DNA of 64,000 nucleotides from Rallus limicola (Eukaryota; Chordata; Aves; Gruiformes; Rallidae), in the NCBI GenBank assembly GCA_022605955.1, contig JAKCOZ010000011.1, positions 2,290,537-2,354,536 of the forward strand. The letters are read 5' to 3'. The stretch's first letter is position 1, and each line of letters begins with the position of its first letter. A model generated the notes under the pieces. That model did no database searches. It saw only the letters and a list, made by a program, of their open reading frames with translations, and was not told the DNA's origin. This document shows positions 49,701 through 52,879 of the stretch, in pieces. Position numbers and translations under genes: made by a program.

Positions 49701-51451
49701 TACCCTGTCCCTAGGATGTTCAAGGCCAGGCTGGATGGGGCTCTGGGCAACCTTGTGTAGCTCCAGGCCTGGAGGTTGGTGGCCCTGCCTGTGGCAGGAG
49801 GTTAGAACTCTGTGATCCTTGGGGTCTCTTCCAACCAAGACCACTCTATGATTCTATGTTCTCCAAAAGCTCTTCACGTAGCAACCAAGTGGATGTCAAG
49901 GAGCTGTCCTTATCTTCCTTTAAACCCATCCTCACAATTTGTTCTTCACAAGACTTTCTGTTTTGTGAACTGACAGATGTCCCCTGGCTGTTTCAGCCTC
50001 CCATCTCCCCCTGTCTCCTGCCTGCATAAATTAAAAACATGCCGTAGGGCTGGAGCATCTTTCCATTGGAGAGGAGTACGTATTTATGGCTGCTGACAAA
50101 CCAGCACGCAAGCAGTCATCACCAGAGCGTGATACTCATACAGAACAACATCAAGTAAATTAGTTTCCTCATCAGAAGAGGAGCACTGTAATAATTTTAA
50201 ATAGAAAAGCTTCAATTTTGGGGTAAATCCTCTTAAAGGTTCACAGGCACCTTTCATTGCAAAGGTTGCTGATCCCCGGTAAGAGAGTGTGTAGTTAGGG
50301 ACAGACATTTCCAAACCACCTCGCTTGGGTCTGTATTTTCAACAAAAAACAAGCCAAAAGAGGATAATATCTGACCTACATTCACACAGGCAAAATTTAC
50401 TCTGGAGGGTATAAAAGGGAAGTGCAACGTGTGGCTCTTTGGCTGTTTATTTCTCCTCTAAGCCTAACAAAGGCTGCTTTTTCCCCTTCAGATGTTCTGT
50501 ACTGCTACGCAGCTGACGTCTGCATCACTTCAGATCACGGTGGTGGAGCAAGCGTACCATGCCAGCATCTCCCATCCACTTCCTCAACCCTCTTTCCACT
50601 GTTTCAGAAAATTCCACTTCAGCTGTTAACACATTCATATCTTCCGTTTTTAACAAAGCAAATCTTCAAGTATTTAAACAAAAATATATAAATGAAATGC
50701 ATAAATGAAATATATAAATGAAAGATTATGCAAGAGTTGAATATTCAGGCTACAATACACCCAAACTTCATGAAAATGCTTAAAATAGCAAAATCCTTGG
50801 AATGTAAATGACTTCTCTTCAAAAACAGAGTGGGGTTGTTTTTTTCCCCTATCCTACGTTAATGTCCCAGCATCAAGAGATAAAAGGGCTTATTTTGCAT
50901 CCTCTAATTGAGGAAACAACTGCCTGTTTGTTACAGTTTTTCAGTTCTTGGAAATCATTATGCAATTAAGCGCAGAATGATAACATCCCACACCTTTGGA
51001 GTGTTAAATAAAACATCCTTGCCTATATGTTGGCATCAATAAAGCTGAATCCTGATATGCCACGGTCAAGATAGATACATAGCTGCATACCAAACAGAGT
51101 CACAGGATTGTAAGCTGTTACAAGAGAACGAGTTTGCTTTAACTGTGATAACCAGAAAATGCTTTAAAAAGCCCACAAATAACAAGGACTCCTCCATTCA
51201 CAGGCTGTAACGCTGAGTGTGGATGTTCTCATCTGTTCCTGTGACTCATTTTGTTTTGGCACGGGCTGTGCAGTGCTCTTCTGCAGCAAGGAGATGCTTC
51301 GAGTTTCCCACTCAACAGCTGATCAACTACAGAGCTCTGTCTTTGGAAACACTTTTAGTATCTGGATAAGCCAAGACTGAATAAGTGACACAACAATTTT
51401 CACACGCTGATTTAACGTGAGGTAACAGCTCTTACCTTTGGTTGGGACCGG
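2772..51451 (-). CDS. KIF13B: KIF13B (GAKIN) kinesin-3 motor gene, internal 23 exons
   Basis: This is a plus-end-directed microtubule motor of the kinesin-3 family. The known mammalian protein carries hDlg/DLG1 and PIP3-containing vesicles (through centaurin-alpha1) and acts in polarity and receptor trafficking. Twenty-three exons were placed by translating the minus strand and checking AG/GT borders and phases. They sum to 3076 nt, that is one leading base plus 1025 codons with no stop. Motor signatures seen are a P-loop (GQTGSGKS, W3/W4), switch I ([11 protein letters not shown]6) and switch II (DLAGSER, W7). A neck coiled coil, an FHA domain and a long stalk follow. KIF13B rather than KIF13A is chosen from paralogue-specific stretches such as [24 protein letters not shown] and [16 protein letters not shown]. 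The start codon and first beta strand lie beyond 64000; the tail end and CAP-Gly domain lie before position 1. The paralogue call rests on remembered human sequences, not on a search. Confidence 0.96.
2919..3971. other. W22-W23 intron, unique sequence with GTTAAC tandem repeats
   Basis: Mostly unique. At about 3532-3580 the motif AGTTAACTACT recurs three to four times. No CR1 is seen in this intron segment. Confidence 0.7.
3972..4104 (-). CDS. KIF13B: KIF13B exon W22, DUF3694 region
   Basis: The exon completes the arginine and encodes [20 protein letters not shown], then [20 protein letters not shown] and QLRQ. RW-EVTRK-E-WVQILE-NE-GEY is the start of the kinesin-3 DUF3694 domain. Phase 2 to 0. 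Acceptor TTGTTTTACAG, donor GTAAAG. Confidence 0.96.
4538..5282 (+). mobile_element. CR1 3' fragment, group G, reaching the end of ORF2
   Basis: Starts near the ORF2 end (CTGTTATCCACACAGG) and runs through the 3' UTR to GGACTAGATGGCCTCTAAAG and ATTCCACGATTC. At about 745 bp it is one of the longer copies; the ORF remnant is short and broken. Confidence 0.92.
5283..5943. other. Unique intron sequence
   Basis: No coding pattern or repeat family recognised; T-rich in its first part. Confidence 0.65.
5944..6775 (-). mobile_element. CR1 fragment, group F, interrupted by a second CR1
   Basis: From the 3' side it reads AATCTCAAGCTGGTTTGGGG, then GAACCCTGCCAGGGATCC, up to TTGCCCTTGTTGAACTTC. It is split at about 6601-6658 by a plus-strand CR1 tail. 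About 40 bp beyond the usual CR1 end (5944-5983) are shared with the copy at 8182-8384. Confidence 0.88.
6601..6658 (+). mobile_element. Very short CR1 tail nested in an opposite CR1
   Basis: Only the last ~58 bp (GGGCTCGATGATCTCTTGAG to ATTCTGTGATT) of a group B CR1 are present, in the opposite orientation to its host element, whose sequence resumes at CCTCAGGGCTGCATC. Confidence 0.85.
6928..7085 (-). CDS. KIF13B: KIF13B exon W21, tail
   Basis: The exon encodes [20 protein letters not shown], then [32 protein letters not shown] and the first two bases of an arginine. ALAIEVYGH and NPALWDLG are conserved kinesin-3 tail blocks. Phase 0 to 2. Acceptor CTTGCACACAG, donor GTAAAT. Confidence 0.95.
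7748..7920 (+). mobile_element. CR1 3' end, group F
   Basis: GTTGCCCAGAGAGGGTGTGG through CATGGCAGGGGGTTGG to TCGGTGATTCTATGATT; 5'-truncated to about 170 bp. Confidence 0.92.
8182..8384 (-). mobile_element. CR1 3' end, group F, with extended 3' flank
   Basis: Resembles the copy at 5944, including TGTTAAAGCCTTTTGATG and GATGGTGGTTTCTCT beyond the usual CR1 end. It stops at GGCAGCCCCAGCTTC, 28 nt from exon W20. Confidence 0.88.
8413..8583 (-). CDS. KIF13B: KIF13B exon W20, tail C2-like domain
   Basis: The exon encodes [40 protein letters not shown] and [17 protein letters not shown]. The ILQATGLP and [11 protein letters not shown] pattern resembles a C2-like beta sandwich in kinesin-3 tails. 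It is 57 codons, phase 0 at both ends. Acceptor CTTTCCTAG, donor GTAAAT. A minus-oriented CR1 (8182-8384) ends only about 28 nt downstream of the donor. Confidence 0.96.
9106..9401 (+). mobile_element. CR1 3' fragment, group A
   Basis: Group A is the subset with GTGGGCGCTGGTCTCTTCAG, GGCAAAGTTCTTCCCTGGC and a tail ATCTTAAAGGGCTTTTCC. This copy runs to GGGATTCTGTGATATT. Confidence 0.94.
9440..9700. other. CpG-containing unique segment, both strands partly open
   Basis: An intron segment with several CpGs and overlapping open frames of 72-74 codons on both strands. No family is recognised and no splice pair is convincing. It may be a conserved noncoding element or an old retrocopy fragment. 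Confidence 0.3.
10008..10515 (+). mobile_element. CR1 fragment, group C, missing its 3' tail
   Basis: Group C has CCCAGCTGGAGTCCTGTGTC, AGAGAAGGCTGCTTCTGG and GGCTGGGGCCCTGGGCAAC. This copy breaks off after TTCAAGGCCAGGTTGAG into an A-rich run, so the 3' end is lost. That is unusual for a LINE insertion and implies later deletion. Confidence 0.9.
10754..10882 (-). CDS. KIF13B: KIF13B exon W19, divergent linker
   Basis: The exon encodes [20 protein letters not shown], then [19 protein letters not shown] and LVCR. The first half is conserved; the acidic second half differs strongly from remembered human KIF13B and looks like a rapidly evolving linker. It is 43 codons, phase 0 at both ends. Acceptor TCTTATCCAG, donor GTGAGT. 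Confidence 0.93.
11527..11676 (-). CDS. KIF13B: KIF13B exon W18, KIF1B-like/C2-like region
   Basis: The exon encodes [40 protein letters not shown] and [25 protein letters not shown] is a kinesin-3 hallmark. It is 50 codons, phase 0 at both ends, and extends the MAGUK-binding stalk region. The acceptor ends GATTGAAG, with an upstream pyrimidine run interrupted by purines; donor GTCTGT lacks the usual RAG. Confidence 0.95.
12163..12309 (-). CDS. KIF13B: KIF13B exon W17, KIF1B-type domain
   Basis: The exon encodes [20 protein letters not shown], then [20 protein letters not shown] and WKDCEEDNP. The basic RRKGKGKQ patch followed by [12 protein letters not shown] is the conserved kinesin-3 KIF1B-like segment. 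It is 49 codons, phase 0 at both ends. Acceptor CATTCCACAG, donor GTAAGTA. Confidence 0.97.
13100..13737 (-). mobile_element. CR1 fragment, group D
   Basis: Group D has CTCCTGAGCTGGAAGGGACC, CATCGAGTCCAACTCCTGG and CACACAGGCCCAGCCAAG. The copy is about 640 bp and very similar to 23479-23990. Confidence 0.93.
13970..14132 (-). CDS. KIF13B: KIF13B exon W16, stalk
   Basis: The exon encodes [20 protein letters not shown], then [18 protein letters not shown] and [16 protein letters not shown], a helical stalk segment leading into the conserved kinesin-3 VTLQIPA strand. It continues the MAGUK-binding stalk. Phase 2 to 0. Acceptor CTCCTTTTAG, donor GTAAGG, which is followed by a second GTAGCC a few bases on. 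Confidence 0.96.
15222..15432 (-). CDS. KIF13B: KIF13B exon W15, stalk coiled coil
   Basis: The exon encodes [20 protein letters not shown], then [19 protein letters not shown], a strong heptad coiled coil, followed by [20 protein letters not shown] and [10 protein letters not shown]. In mammals this begins the MAGUK-binding stalk that binds the guanylate-kinase-like domain of DLG1. Acceptor CTGCTTAG, donor GTGGGT; phase 1 to 2. Confidence 0.97.
15563..16098 (-). mobile_element. CR1 fragment next to the solo LTR
   Basis: Reversed tail CATAGAATCATAGAATCACC through CAGCCTAACCCTGCACGG to CTCACCAGAGCTGAG. Only about 25 nt separate its truncated 5' side from the LTR. Confidence 0.92.
16122..17356 (+). 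mobile_element. Solo LTR of an avian endogenous retrovirus (ERVL-type)
   Basis: The element runs from TGTACAACC to ACCACCACA, with the TG...CA ends of an LTR. A CCAAT-like box (16251), a TATA-like site (16266), an AATAAA (17162) and the characteristic 3' part (GGCATTTGGCCTCTAGCC-like) match a repeat I recognise from avian genomes; its family assignment is from memory. No primer-binding site, gag, pol or env follows, so it is a solo LTR with no viral gene. A (GT)n microsatellite interrupts it at 16741-16778. Five-base flanks (CAGGC and CTTGG) do not match, so no clear target duplication remains. It begins about 25 nt after a CR1 fragment ends. Confidence 0.75.
16741..16778. repeat. (GT)19 microsatellite inside the LTR
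   Basis: An uninterrupted run of GT dinucleotides sits within the U3/R part of the solo LTR. It is probably length-polymorphic. Confidence 0.97.
17890..18149 (+). mobile_element. CR1 3' fragment, group A variant
   Basis: GGGAAATGGGCTCAAACTGC to TTGGACTTGATGATCTTAAA, with the variant 3' segment TTCTTAGGGATATAGATTAG shared with 51990-52171. It ends about 126 nt from exon W14. Confidence 0.92.
18276..18466 (-). CDS. KIF13B: KIF13B exon W14, post-FHA acidic linker and coiled coil
   Basis: The exon begins [19 protein letters not shown], has an acidic/Ser-rich stretch ([14 protein letters not shown]) and ends [16 protein letters not shown] plus one base. The five-lysine run is encoded by an A-rich stretch. 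CR1 copies of opposite orientation lie within about 130 nt below and 300 nt above. Acceptor CTGTAAAG, donor GTAAGG; phase 2 to 1. Confidence 0.95.
18759..18990 (-). mobile_element. CR1 fragment with internal jump to ORF2 end
   Basis: The reversed tail AATCACAGAACTCCGGGTTG is followed within 100 bp by ORF2-end sequence (CTCCCCAGCAAGGTGGATCC). The same ORF2 stretch occurs again at about 19518-19612. Confidence 0.85.
18991..19817 (-). mobile_element. CR1 fragment reaching into the ORF2 reverse transcriptase C-terminal part
   Basis: The minus strand reads [18 protein letters not shown], then [19 protein letters not shown] and [15 protein letters not shown], the conserved C-terminal part of CR1 ORF2. 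It extends upstream to a segment encoding the region before the RT thumb. It is 5'-truncated and inactive. Confidence 0.9.
19818..19880 (-). mobile_element. Short CR1 tail fragment, group B
   Basis: Reversed tail CAATCACAGAATTGCAGGGG to AGATCCAACCTCACC, abutting the 5' end of the preceding CR1 in the same orientation. Confidence 0.85.
20635..20721 (-). CDS. KIF13B: KIF13B exon W13, FHA domain second half
   Basis: The exon encodes [20 protein letters not shown] and LWGNNHFF with split arginine codons at both ends. TFVNG is the FHA G-T-x-V-N-G loop and HHGDRI-WG the following hairpin typical of kinesin-3. It is 87 nt, phase 2 to 2. Acceptor TTTTCACAG, donor GTATAA. Confidence 0.96.
20905..21668 (-). 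mobile_element. CR1 fragment, group A, long
   Basis: From AATCATCAGGTTGGAAAAGACC to TTGGCCTTGTTAAAGCTTG; about 760 bp. Minus-strand reading is open over much of its length, but this is 3' UTR-like sequence that varies freely between copies. Confidence 0.94.
21904..21985 (-). mobile_element. Degraded CR1-like 3' fragment
   Basis: AAGGGAACCTCAGGGGGTCA and TCTCCTGCTCAAAGTAGG resemble a CR1 3' end, diverged and lacking a clear tail. Confidence 0.5.
22374..22537 (-). mobile_element. CR1 3' end, group A
   Basis: Reversed tail CACAGAATCACAAGGTTGG through CCTGTCCTGTGCTAAACC to CTCCCTGGGCAACC. Confidence 0.92.
22747..22872 (-). mobile_element. CR1 3' end, group A, short
   Basis: TCACAGAATCACAACATTG to ACACACCCAGGGATGATGA. 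It lies in the same orientation as the copy 210 bp below and about 100 nt from exon W12. Confidence 0.92.
22975..23105 (-). CDS. KIF13B: KIF13B exon W12, FHA domain first half
   Basis: The exon encodes [20 protein letters not shown], then [19 protein letters not shown] and QRNT. The LPEHC segment corresponds to the S-x-x-H type loop of FHA phosphopeptide-binding folds, and the preceding GS and QDIQL mark the FHA beta strands. In KIF13B this domain has been reported to bind centaurin-alpha1. Phase 0 to 2. Group A CR1 at 22747-22872 lies 100 nt downstream. Confidence 0.96.
23479..23990 (-). mobile_element. CR1 fragment, group D
   Basis: AATCATAGAATCACTGAATC and CTCCTGAGATGGAAGAGACC. Near-identical to 13100-13737 over about 450 bp, for instance in GCATCCTCCAGATGCTTCTT. 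Confidence 0.93.
24116..24631 (+). mobile_element. CR1 3' fragment, group C
   Basis: CAACACAAGAAAGACATGG through AGAGAAGGCTGCTTCTGGGG to ATTCTGTGATTCTATGGTTC, with a complete tail. Confidence 0.94.
24632..25890. other. W11-W12 intron, unique sequence
   Basis: No repeat family and no exon pattern recognised in about 1.26 kb. Confidence 0.65.
25891..26025 (-). CDS. KIF13B: KIF13B exon W11, neck to FHA linker
   Basis: The exon encodes [20 protein letters not shown], then [19 protein letters not shown] and VYYLK. The [10 protein letters not shown] stretch is the conserved entry into the kinesin-3 FHA domain. It is 45 codons, phase 0 at both ends. Acceptor GTCTTCCAG, donor GTAAAA. About 155 nt upstream on the transcript strand is a possible extra exon with its own strong acceptor (see 26180-26280). 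Confidence 0.97.
26180..26280 (-). other. Candidate unannotated or alternative exon in the W10-W11 intron
   Basis: On the transcript strand a strong acceptor (pyrimidine run ending TTTTTCACTAG) precedes about 100 nt holding six CpGs, which is unusual for intron. One frame (starting after the first base) is open for over 30 codons to a stop. In the frame set by W10 a stop comes after five codons, which would give a motor-plus-neck truncated protein. No convincing donor or AATAAA was seen. The plus strand is also open here for 34 codons, so the coding reading is weak. A conserved noncoding element is the main alternative. Confidence 0.3.
26281..27799. other. W10-W11 intron, unique sequence
   Basis: Contains an A-rich run near 26731 and a G-rich run near 27210-27222. 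No gene or repeat family recognised. Confidence 0.65.
27800..28234 (-). mobile_element. CR1 fragment, group A
   Basis: Starts in a degraded tail (CACAAAATGAATAGACTGG), contains a small local duplication (ATCTCTGAGC-CATCTACACATC), then group A body to GGACACACTCCAG. Confidence 0.92.
28774..28884 (-). CDS. KIF13B: KIF13B exon W10, neck coiled coil
   Basis: The exon encodes [18 protein letters not shown], then [18 protein letters not shown], the acidic/basic heptad segment after the motor that takes part in dimerisation control. It is 37 codons, phase 0 at both ends. Acceptor TTCCTGCAG, donor GTTGGC, which departs from the usual GTRAG. Confidence 0.97.
28991..29391 (-). mobile_element. CR1 fragment, group B
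   Basis: CATAGAATCACAGACTCATA through CAAAGCAGGGTCCCTAGGAC to CTCACTCAGCCTTCC; about 110 nt above exon W10. Confidence 0.93.
29666..29978 (+). mobile_element. CR1 3' end, group C
   Basis: GGGCAGCCACTGGCAGGACA through CTGGGGCCCTGGGCAACC to TCTGTGATTCTGTGATATG. Confidence 0.93.
30229..30558 (+). mobile_element. CR1 3' fragment, group E
   Basis: Group E has TGGAGTCTCCTTCTCTGGAG and ATCCTGCTCTGGCAGGAGGG. It runs from GACTGAGAGGTGACTTCATC to ATTCTGTGATTCC. Confidence 0.92.
31151..31738 (+). mobile_element. CR1 3' fragment, group F
   Basis: GGAAAGCAGCCCTGAAGGGA through GGGCTGCATCCCCAGCAG and GCAGGGTTCAAGGTCAGG to AACTAGATGATCTTTGATGC. The tail repeat is missing. A second related pair is 5944 and 8182. 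Confidence 0.9.
32092..32624 (+). mobile_element. CR1 3' fragment, group E
   Basis: CTGAAATATTGTGTCCAGTT through CCAGGCTCTGCTCAGGGG to GGACTAGATGATAATTC and a decayed tail. Reverse-complement partner of 61609-62330. Confidence 0.93.
33488..33957 (-). mobile_element. CR1 fragment, group A, downstream arm of inverted pair around W9
   Basis: AAGACCTTTAATATCAAGTC through AGACCAGCGCCCACCTCTCT to GGTGAGAAGTCCAGAACTG. Its body is nearly the reverse complement of 35778-36140. Confidence 0.93.
34365..34577 (-). CDS. KIF13B: KIF13B exon W9, end of motor domain and neck start
   Basis: The exon encodes [53 protein letters not shown] and [11 protein letters not shown]. This is the last helix of the motor core plus the start of the neck coiled coil. 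It is exactly 71 codons, phase 0 at both ends, so skipping it would not shift the frame. It lies between two oppositely oriented group A CR1 copies (33488-33957 and 35778-36271). Acceptor TTTCCAG, donor GTACTG. Confidence 0.97.
35778..36271 (+). mobile_element. CR1 3' fragment, group A, upstream arm of inverted pair around W9
   Basis: CATAAGAAGGATATTGAGG through AGGTGGGCGCTGGTCTCTTC to ATTGGTTCTGTGATTCTATG. Includes a short tandem GAGAGATATGA array near 36168-36195. Confidence 0.94.
36272..38400. other. W8-W9 intron, unique sequence with a 27-bp duplication
   Basis: About 2.1 kb without a recognised repeat family or exon. A (CA)n run lies near 36631-36644 and a direct duplication at 37437-37490. 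Confidence 0.65.
37437..37490. repeat. 2 x 27-bp direct repeat
   Basis: TTGCTCCTGACACATAACCT-GATGCCA is followed at once by a copy with a single C/T change. Confidence 0.93.
38401..38457. repeat. 3 x 19-bp tandem repeat next to a CR1
   Basis: Three units of the type TTTATGTAGGCCTCTGAGT, slightly diverged, end about 35 nt before a CR1 5' boundary. Confidence 0.9.
38493..39150 (+). mobile_element. CR1 fragment with reverse transcriptase remnant (dead)
   Basis: Plus-strand frames read QGSVPGPAV, then [37 protein letters not shown] and FNKAKGRG. This is the CR1 ORF2 polymerase active-site region and thumb. The second catalytic Asp of the F/YADD motif is Gly here, so the copy is inactive as well as 5'-truncated. 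The 3' end breaks off after the CR1 body, without a tail. Confidence 0.93.
39374..40103 (+). mobile_element. CR1 3' fragment, group C
   Basis: GGAGAGTAGCCCTGCTGAGA through GGCCCCAGCTGGAGTCCTG to CCATTCTATGAGTCTATGA. A second CR1 in the same orientation starts about 40 nt later. Confidence 0.94.
40145..40579 (+). mobile_element. CR1 3' fragment, group B
   Basis: CAGCTGGAAAGAGTCCAGTG through CTAAAGGCCTGGAGCATC to TACGATTCTGTGATTTC. Confidence 0.94.
40934..41300 (-). mobile_element. CR1 fragment, group A
   Basis: TTCACAGAATCACAAGGTTG through AGACCAGCGCCCACCTCTCT to GAACATTCCCAGCTC; about 210 nt from exon W8. Confidence 0.94.
41514..41625 (-). CDS. KIF13B: KIF13B exon W8, helix alpha4 and L12 region
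   Basis: The exon encodes [19 protein letters not shown], then a Lys/Asn-rich loop (NKNKF) and [13 protein letters not shown], the microtubule-binding helix alpha4 to alpha5 region. The loop corresponds to the lysine-bearing loop 12 of kinesin-3 motors that supports processivity; here it is shorter than the K-loop of KIF1A. Acceptor TGTGCAG, donor GTAAGTAC; phase 2 to 0. Confidence 0.96.
42036..42148 (-). CDS. KIF13B: KIF13B exon W7, switch II
   Basis: The exon encodes [19 protein letters not shown], then [18 protein letters not shown] and two bases of a lysine codon. DLAGSER is the switch II motif. Two acceptors lie 7 nt apart (TTCTGCAG and CCTCAG); only the upstream one keeps the frame with W6. 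The donor is AA|GTAGGA, weaker than its neighbours because the last exon base is A rather than G. Confidence 0.95.
42320..42580 (+). mobile_element. CR1 3' fragment, group G, internally deleted
   Basis: GAACCATAGGAGGAGTTGGG through TGGTGGATCACTGGCCCAG to TGGCCTCTGAAGGTCCC. The segment normally between CCATCCCTGG and GGTTGGACTAG is missing. Confidence 0.88.
42582..42611. repeat. Perfect 11-bp inverted repeat
   Basis: ATTAGAATAAC is followed after 8 nt by its reverse complement, at the 3' end of a CR1 copy. It could form a small hairpin; no function is indicated. Confidence 0.75.
42852..42993 (+). mobile_element. CR1 3' end, group B, short
   Basis: CTCCTTCTCTGGAGAGATTC through GACCCTGCTTTAGCAGGGGG to GATTCTGTGATTCTG. 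Confidence 0.94.
43567..43873 (+). mobile_element. CR1 3' fragment, group B
   Basis: GTATGACTGGGACACAGGGG through GTGGGGACAGGACAAGGGG to CCCTACAATCCTGTGAC. Confidence 0.94.
44131..44672 (-). mobile_element. CR1 fragment, group C
   Basis: GGTCACAGTTGGAAGGGACC through ACCTCCAGGCCTGGAGCTAC to CAGCTGGGGCCTCATGAGG. AT-rich unique intron follows (44680-45040). Confidence 0.94.
45041..45385 (-). mobile_element. CR1 fragment, group A
   Basis: AATTACAAGGTTGAAAAAG through AGACCAGTGCCCACCTCTCT to CCTCCTTTTCTCAAC; about 280 nt from exon W6. Confidence 0.94.
45667..45801 (-). CDS. KIF13B: KIF13B exon W6, switch I
   Basis: The exon encodes [19 protein letters not shown], then [14 protein letters not shown] and [11 protein letters not shown]. 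The SSRSH switch I motif, which senses the nucleotide gamma-phosphate, is complete. It is 45 codons, phase 0 at both ends. Acceptor ATCTAG, donor GTAAGT. A group A CR1 in the minus orientation ends about 280 nt on the downstream side. Confidence 0.97.
45802..47121. other. W5-W6 intron, unique sequence
   Basis: No CR1 or exon recognised. Three ATTACTTTCAGA-like repeats lie near 46919-46945. Confidence 0.65.
47122..47209 (-). CDS. KIF13B: KIF13B exon W5, motor domain loop 8/beta5
   Basis: The exon encodes [20 protein letters not shown] and SKLAVASYK, matching the kinesin-3 KVREH-GPYV-GL block that contacts tubulin. One difference from remembered human KIF13B is Tyr for Leu in the HSV-GPY stretch. 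Acceptor CCAACCAG, donor GTAAGG; phase 2 to 0. Confidence 0.96.
47592..47772 (-). CDS. KIF13B: KIF13B exon W4, P-loop and helix alpha2 region
   Basis: The exon completes the P-loop (GSGKS) and continues with [16 protein letters not shown], then [14 protein letters not shown] and [17 protein letters not shown]. The last is the conserved kinesin EIYNE-DLL block. The Lys and Ser of the Walker A motif are present, so nucleotide binding looks intact. Acceptor ATCACACAG, donor GTAAGT; phases 1 and 2. Confidence 0.97.
48420..48512 (-). CDS. KIF13B: KIF13B exon W3, start of P-loop
   Basis: The exon begins at the [14 protein letters not shown] segment and ends in FAYGQT plus one base. It carries the first part of the ATP-binding P-loop; the GSGKS half is in W4, so the intron splits the P-loop. 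Acceptor TTTCTTAG, donor GTAAGTCC. Phase is 1 at both ends. Confidence 0.97.
48870..49030 (+). mobile_element. CR1 3' end, group E
   Basis: GGGCAATAGAGCCCTGGGAC through TGGAGTCTCCTTCTCTGGAG to CTTTTGAGGTCCCTTCC, lacking the tail. Confidence 0.9.
49036..49080 (-). mobile_element. CR1 scrap, group D
   Basis: CCCAACTCCTGGCTCCAGAC-AGGATCAGCCAAGTCAAG matches the group D 3' region in opposite orientation to the copy directly before it. Confidence 0.7.
49223..49283 (-). CDS. KIF13B: KIF13B exon W2, motor domain
   Basis: The exon encodes [20 protein letters not shown] plus the first base of a glycine codon, the strand and helix leading to the nucleotide pocket of a kinesin-3 motor. The acceptor is a T-rich tract ending in ACAG and the donor is GTAATG. 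Phase runs 0 to 1, matching W1 and W3. It is almost identical to the remembered human KIF13B sequence. Confidence 0.96.
49383..49447 (+). mobile_element. CR1 tail only, group B, 65 bp
   Basis: GGGGGTTGGACCCGATGATC to ATTCTGTGATTCTATGAT; severe 5' truncation. Confidence 0.92.
49600..49859 (+). mobile_element. CR1 3' end, group C
   Basis: GCTGAAGGAGGGAAGGGTTA through CTCCAGGCCTGGAGGTTGG to ACTCTATGATTCTATG. Confidence 0.93.
49860..51435. other. W1-W2 intron, mostly unique
   Basis: A CR1-like scrap may lie at about 50043-50075. A TATAAAAG lies at 50410 with no other promoter sign. A small ATATAAATGAAA-type tandem repeat occurs at 50684-50725. Confidence 0.6.
51436..51451 (-). CDS. KIF13B: KIF13B exon W1, 16-nt microexon
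   Basis: The exon is one base completing a codon followed by codons for RSQPK, then a GTAAGAG donor. The human protein has a matching GQPK just before VFAYDHCFW. Upstream, the transcript strand has a long pyrimidine-rich tract with no AG for about 85 nt, so the AG directly before the exon is the only plausible acceptor. Read further upstream the frame stays open but does not resemble the kinesin. The microexon reading is therefore an inference from splice logic. It encodes the loop before the second strand of the motor domain. Confidence 0.75.
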
Positions 51452-51989
51452 CTGTTCCCCGAAGCATCAGGAGCAGGAAGGGTTTGGGACAGGGTTAGGA
51501 TGAGAAAAAGAAAGACAAAAGAAAAACAGGCTGTTGGTTGTAGTGATTTTTAGCTTCGTTATTCTATCATTAATACCTCATCATTGCAACGCTGTCTTTA
51601 AAAAGTTCCCTTCTCACATCTCCCCTTGATTAGAGACCCCGAGTCATTTTATAAACCAGTTTATCTCTTTCCAAGAGTGAGATTTGAGATGCTGCTCTGA
51701 GTAAGTTGCTTTTAAATTCCAAGAATTCAAAGCCACTGATTTTCCTCACAGTTACACCACCTTCTCCTCATTCTCTCTCCCATTATTTTTTCCCTTGTGA
51801 CACAGCTCTCTCCAATTTTGTGGGTGTCACTGTCTCTTAAAAACAAAGATATCCAAGCAACACCAAAATTTCCAAAACCACTTAAACAGGAGCATTGAGA
51901 AAGTTATTAAAGAGGAAATCTGGGAGTCCAACCCTTGGACCTGCCCAACTCCATTCTCCGATGGTTGCTGGGACGGCAGAGCAAACAAT

Positions 51990-52171
51990 TTTTTACTGAA
52001 AGAGTTGTCAGGGCCTGGCACAGGCTGCCCAGGGAGGTGGTTGAGTCACCTTCCCTGGATGTGTTTAAAAAAAAGGTAGATTAGGTACTTAGGGATATAG
52101 TTTAGCTTAGGATGGGAATGGTTGGACTTGATGATCTTCAAAGGTCTTTTCCACCTTGTGATTCTGTGATT
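51990..52171 (+). mobile_element. CR1 3' end, group A variant
   Basis: ACTGAAAGAGTTGTCAGGGC through ACTTAGGGATATAGTTTAGC to CTTGTGATTCTGTGATT; same variant as 17890-18149. Confidence 0.92.
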
Positions 52172-52879
52172 TGTTTCCCTAAAGAATGAGCAGAGAACCT
52201 GTAGGCTGGTATTTGTATAATTTAGAAGTTTATTTTGATTTTGTTTTGTTTGTTGGTGGTTGGGTTGGGCTTTTTTTTAGCAAGGAATACAGAATTACTG
52301 GAGTGACCTTAGAAAGCCAGCGCGGGTTCAGTCAGCAGCCCGACAGTGGGTTACGCCACCTTCCCATGTAGAGAAGGCTGGAGAAACGTGCAGCAATGAA
52401 GAACTGAGAATCTCCTTGTCCTGGATCTTCAACTGGCACTAGGAAGCTCTTGACATCAGTGCCAAGTCAAATCTTGTGATGAGCATTGCTGATTGCTTTT
52501 GACCAGAGCAGGAGAAAGAAGTGGGAGCCATTTGAGGTTACTCTCAAGAGTTCTTGTTGCTCACACGGGTTGAAAAGTGAGTTTAAAAATAGGAATTTCT
52601 CAGCATCACCTTTCAAAAAGAATTAGTTATTAAGCACGTCACCTCTCATTACTCAGGCCTGGATCTAATGTGCCCGTCTGTTTTGACCTAAGAGGAACGA
52701 TGGTGACTTTGGACAGCAATCAGCATGAGTAGCTATGCAAAATGATGATTTAACTTCTTGAGGTTAGCCCATGACCACCATGCCACAGGACCAATCAAGT
52801 AAGCAATGACACCACGGCCATTCCCCCCGCCATCCGGATAGCATTAAATAAAATAAAAAATTACTTAAATAAATTATAT
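52172..52879. other. 5' intron, unique sequence
   Basis: No exon or repeat family recognised. Confidence 0.65.

Noticed and set aside
50410..50417. TATAAAAG as a possible intronic promoter
   Set aside because: Isolated motif in AT-rich sequence without a downstream start, CpG island or exon.
2772..51451. Assignment to KIF13A instead of KIF13B
   Set aside because: Motor and neck exons carry KIF13B-type residues (for example [12 protein letters not shown] and [10 protein letters not shown]), where KIF13A as I recall it has DNLGGNSQT and VSKTGAAGER.
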